A stretch of DNA of 64,000 nucleotides from Ottelia alismoides. Taxonomy: Eukaryota; Streptophyta; Magnoliopsida; Alismatales; Hydrocharitaceae. The notes beneath the pieces are model-generated. The model did no database searches, was not told the DNA's origin, and worked only from the letters and a program-made list of their open reading frames with translations. The stretch's first letter is position 1, and each line of letters opens with the position of its first letter. Below are positions 61,099 to 64,000 of this stretch, piece after piece. The stretch lies in NCBI GenBank assembly GCA_037367405.1, contig JAZKJV010003258.1:1-64000 (forward strand), written 5' to 3'. The translations under genes were made by a program, and so were the position numbers.

Positions 61099-62042
61099 TA
61101 TCCATGTTCGCTCAGTGCCCATTGCCTTTCTCATTAGTTTTTGCAAAAATTATTAAACTAAGAGGATATTAAAGCATGTGCATTCTTATATGATTCTACT
61201 TATATTTTACATGGTTGGAGTTAGTTGATAATGTGAGAGAATGTTTCTCATGGTTGGGGTGGCTGACTTCATCGGGGATGATATCAATGCAGGCGGATGG
61301 GGTTTGTGAGGTGTTCTTTCTCAAGGATCTAGGGGTTTCTCTTCTACGAGGGGTGGCAGGTGAAGTAGGTGAGTTTGAGAACTTACAATCATGTCGTTGG
61401 GGTTAAAACATCAGTGAAGTATGGTTAACCCAACTAGATAATATTTAGGAATTGCTTAGGTTATGGACGATCTCCGTCAATCTCGATGGATGGTTAGGTG
61501 AGATAGATGGAAAGGATTTTTCTGTTGAGGGATCAAGTTGGCTTAGGGTTGGAAAGCTCAGTTTAGTGGACAACAGAGGTGGGGATAATGCCAACAGAAT
61601 TTTGTATCAAAGCCCAGAATTTGGAGGGATGAGGTTATCAACAGAGAAAATTTCCCCTCGAGGTTTCAGGCTTTGTTTTTTCAAGCTATTTTCATGAGTT
61701 TTTCTTCTTTTTTTATCTTTTAGGGGATGCAATCTTTTTCTCAAAGTTTATTACGTTGGGATCTAGACAGATATTTTTTTCATTGGTGTGGATGGGGAGA
61801 TGATTGGGAGATGGTCTGAGCAAGAGGGTGTGACTGTTATGCTCTGACTTTTTTTCATAAGATACTCTTTTTATAGCCTTTGCACACCATGGTTTAACAA
61901 AAAAGAGAGGGTGGAGGGGTGGGAAAAGGGATGGAGTTGAGGGAAGAGGATCGAAAGGTGAACTCGGAGCCTTGCCGCAGGAGAATGAAGAGAGGGTGGG
62001 AGGACCTTAGGAGAGCATGAGTTAACTTAGTTGGACGATAGA
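61099..62042. other. Unassigned DNA with two short frames
   Basis: About 940 bp with no TE hallmark. Frames at 61215-61406 (63 codons) and 61452-61697 (81 codons) on the plus strand have no recognised domain. The balanced composition suggests non-repeat or old sequence, but nothing supports a gene. Confidence 0.35.
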
Positions 62043-62898
62043 TGATGAATCTCAGATTCATCACTCTAATTCTCATTAATTAAGCTCCATTCCCTCAAAA
62101 TCATCAGCATATTTGCATCTATTCTGCATAATTAGCATTCATGCATGTTTGCATAAGAATAGCATTTTATCCATCATGTTTGCACAAAATAAGAAGCCAA
62201 AAATCCAAGCCAAAAATGACTTGTAAATAGCCTAATTTATCTGATCTTTAACTCCATCATGCTAACTCCGAATGACACAAAACCACCTCCACTGTGTACA
62301 TATCACTAACACGAATAAATGAAAAATACAAAAAAAATCACTAACTCTGTTAAGTGGACCAAAAACCCGAACCCTAGTTTCAGGATTTTCAGACTAAAAG
62401 CCCCATATCTTCCCCATCCAGTGTCCGATTTGATCCTACTCACTTTTGAACTAATGCACATTCAATTACCTTCAAAACTAGACCAAGTTCAAGTGAATCG
62501 GAGCTCGTATGTGAAAGTTGGGTTTTGGGCCTCTTTTTGTACATTGTGTATTTGAGCTATTTTTGACCTGATATTTTATGTACATATTTTCGTAATAAAT
62601 AAAATTCCAAAAAAATAGATTTAGATGTATTTTAATTATCTTTAATTTCTCCATATTTTTCGATTTTTTTATCTGGTTTAAAAATGACAAAAAATAGAAA
62701 ACCCAAAAAACTAGGTATTCTATGTATATGGGATACCCCAATTATTCACTTTGTGCATTTGATCGATTTTGGATTTGATATCTTCATGAAACTGTAGATC
62801 TATCGAGACGAGTATTTTTCTTGAAGAAACTTTTTTGATCTGAGGTCATTTACTATTTCTTTTTTATTTTACAATATCTTTTTCTATGAATTTTCTGG

Positions 62899-63106
62899 TG
62901 CTGACACGTGGCCGCCCCTGGGGCCGCCACGTGTCAGCATTTTTTAGCCTTTTCATATCTTCATTTTTAATTTAAAAATATAAAAGACATCGCACATGTG
63001 TCGCACCTCCCCCCCAGGCACGTGCTCCGCACGTGCCCTGTCCTTTCCCCCCTTCATCGCCACGTGGCGTGCTCTTGGCCGTTCGATCTCGGCCGATCGA
63101 ACGGCC
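62899..63106. promoter_or_regulatory. Cluster of G-box palindromes in LTR IV
   Basis: Four palindromes within 210 bp: 62899-62939 (20-base arms starting TGCTGACACGTGGC, one mismatch, 1-base centre), 63017-63037 (GGCACGTGC-TCC-GCACGTGCC), 63058-63069 (CGCCACGTGGCG) and 63077-63106 (GGCCGTTCGATC-6-GATCGAACGGCC). Five contain or are built on CACGTG, the G-box bound by plant bZIP/bHLH factors. A TATA motif follows about 140 bp downstream. Binding is inferred. Confidence 0.6.
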
Positions 63107-63247
63107 CTTGACTCGTCATCCTCCCGAACCCGTCCCGGACACCTCTGTCGCCGCTCCCGCTATCTCCGCAACCACCGCCCACCTTCGTTGCAACGGCCCA
63201 AACCGCCACCTCCGGGTCTCCCGCCAGCCGTTCGACCTCTCTCCGAC

Positions 63248-63256
63248 CTATAAAAG
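63248..63256 (+). promoter_or_regulatory. TATA box of LTR IV
   Basis: CTATAAAAG, the best TATA motif in this GC-rich block, downstream of the G-box palindromes; likely start-site driver for element IV transcription. Confidence 0.6.
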
Positions 63257-64000
63257 ACCTCGCCATCCCCCCCCCCGTCCAATCCATCCGCCGTTCGACC
63301 CGAGGACCCCCATCGGAAGTGACAGCCCGTACTCCCTCATCGGCGAGATCCAAAGTCCTAACTTCGTCGCAACATCTCCTCCAGATGCTGCTCCAACTCC
63401 GGCCACACCTCGCCGTTGAGCCCTTCTCCAGGTACCTTTCCACTTCACCATCGCCGGTATCCTCTCGCCTCCGCTCTTCAAAACCCCATCTCTGATCTAT
63501 CTCTCTCTCTCTCGCGCGCGCGATCATCGCCTCCGACCCACATCTGCTCCGCCGACACCCACTGACCATCAGAGCTCCTCCACCTCGCCACATCAATGAC
63601 TATCTCCATTGATCGACTTCGACTCAACCCCGACGCCCCTCTAGCACCGCCTGAGCTCCTCTGCCTTCGCTTGCTTCATCGACAACCCCAGCTCCTCTGA
63701 CATCATCATCGATGCATTTCACCCGCCTCTGCCTGCGCGTCGTCATCAGCGACCGGCCACATCAACTCCACCAGAGCTCCGCCATTCTGTTGCGATGCCC
63801 GTCGGCCGTGTGTCAGCCACCCACCATCGTCCGATCAACAGGGAGCAAGATCTTGACCATCCGCGATCGCAACCATCTCGAGCGTTCGATCCATCTTCAT
63901 CGACAACCCAGGTTTACTCCGAAGCTAGCCCTGAGCCAGCTATCCAAGCCAAGAGCTTCGGGCAATCCGAGGCACGAGGACGTGACACGTGCAGCCCCGC

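Larger units (their letters stand above)
62043..64000 (+). repeat. 5' part of another Athila-like LTR (element IV), cut by the window end
   Basis: It begins TGATGAATCTCAGATTCATC, the same U3-end inverted-repeat design as the other LTRs. AT-rich sequence follows, then a strongly GC-rich promoter block from about 62890. There is no PPT directly upstream, which favours a 5' or solo LTR. The overlapping frames at 63033-63596 run on both strands and are compositional. The end of the LTR is outside the window. Confidence 0.7.

Noticed and set aside
61452..61697. Phrase VDNRGGDNANRILYQSPEFGG reminiscent of bacterial porins
   Set aside because: Short resemblance only, no further porin strands, surrounded by plant repeat DNA; probably chance.
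63033..63596. 128- and 180-codon frames on opposite strands near the end
   Set aside because: GC-rich LTR promoter block with palindromes; no recognised domain.

Overview
The window is repeat-dominated nuclear DNA from a flowering plant. It contains no intact host gene. The evidence is Ty3/gypsy polyproteins of two plant clades (Athila-type and a chromodomain-bearing Tekay-type), CACTA and Mutator-like DNA transposons carrying pieces of plant genes with introns, and an inserted fragment of the plastid gene ycf3. The species cannot be named from the sequence.

Almost everything fits a nested-insertion map with target-site duplications (TSDs). Old flanking DNA (1-1045, 12284-12548, 60028-64000) received two insertions. 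A CACTA-type MITE (1046-12280, TSD CAA, about 410 bp of its own sequence) was later split by Athila-like element I (1294-12113, minus strand, TSD ATAGT). Athila-like element II (12549-60022, plus strand, near-TSD CCCAT/CCGAT) entered next to it. Element II was split by Athila-like element III (20294-53078, minus strand, TSD GGGGG). The long terminal repeats (LTRs) of element III were hit in turn by a Mutator-like element (21063-22062, 9-bp TSD), a gene-capturing CACTA (23773-27653, TSD AAT) and a young Tekay-like retrotransposon (40406-50358, minus strand, TSD TGTCG). The undamaged LTR copy supplies the empty site for each of these three hits. The right LTR of element II carries about 670 bp of plastid DNA (ycf3 intron 2 and exon 3). 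The right flank holds a rearranged inverted TRIM pair (60171-61093, TSD ATGAC) and the first 2 kb of another Athila-like LTR (62043 to the end).

By-eye LTR divergence agrees with the nesting order: element II roughly 15% or more, element III about 9%, Tekay about 1.3%. Element I is also old (about 15%). No element looks autonomous. Element I has lost everything between its primer-binding site and RNase H. Element II has a gag-like region followed by an acidic open frame and no pol. Element III has all domains but with frameshifts and stops. The Tekay element has one continuous frame broken by three stop codons.

The most unusual structure is a series of stem-loop modules between pol (or the acidic ORF) and the 3' LTR of all three Athila-like elements. 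Each module reads roughly CTATACTTAGG-loop-CCTAAGTATAG, often followed by a G-tract, and so resembles the true polypurine tract (PPT, GTAAAGTATAGGGG). Element III integrated into the G-tract of one module of element II. Other points of interest are the captured receptor-like kinase and cytokinin dehydrogenase fragments in the CACTA, G-box palindrome clusters in the LTRs, and loss of the TATA box from the promoter LTR of element III.
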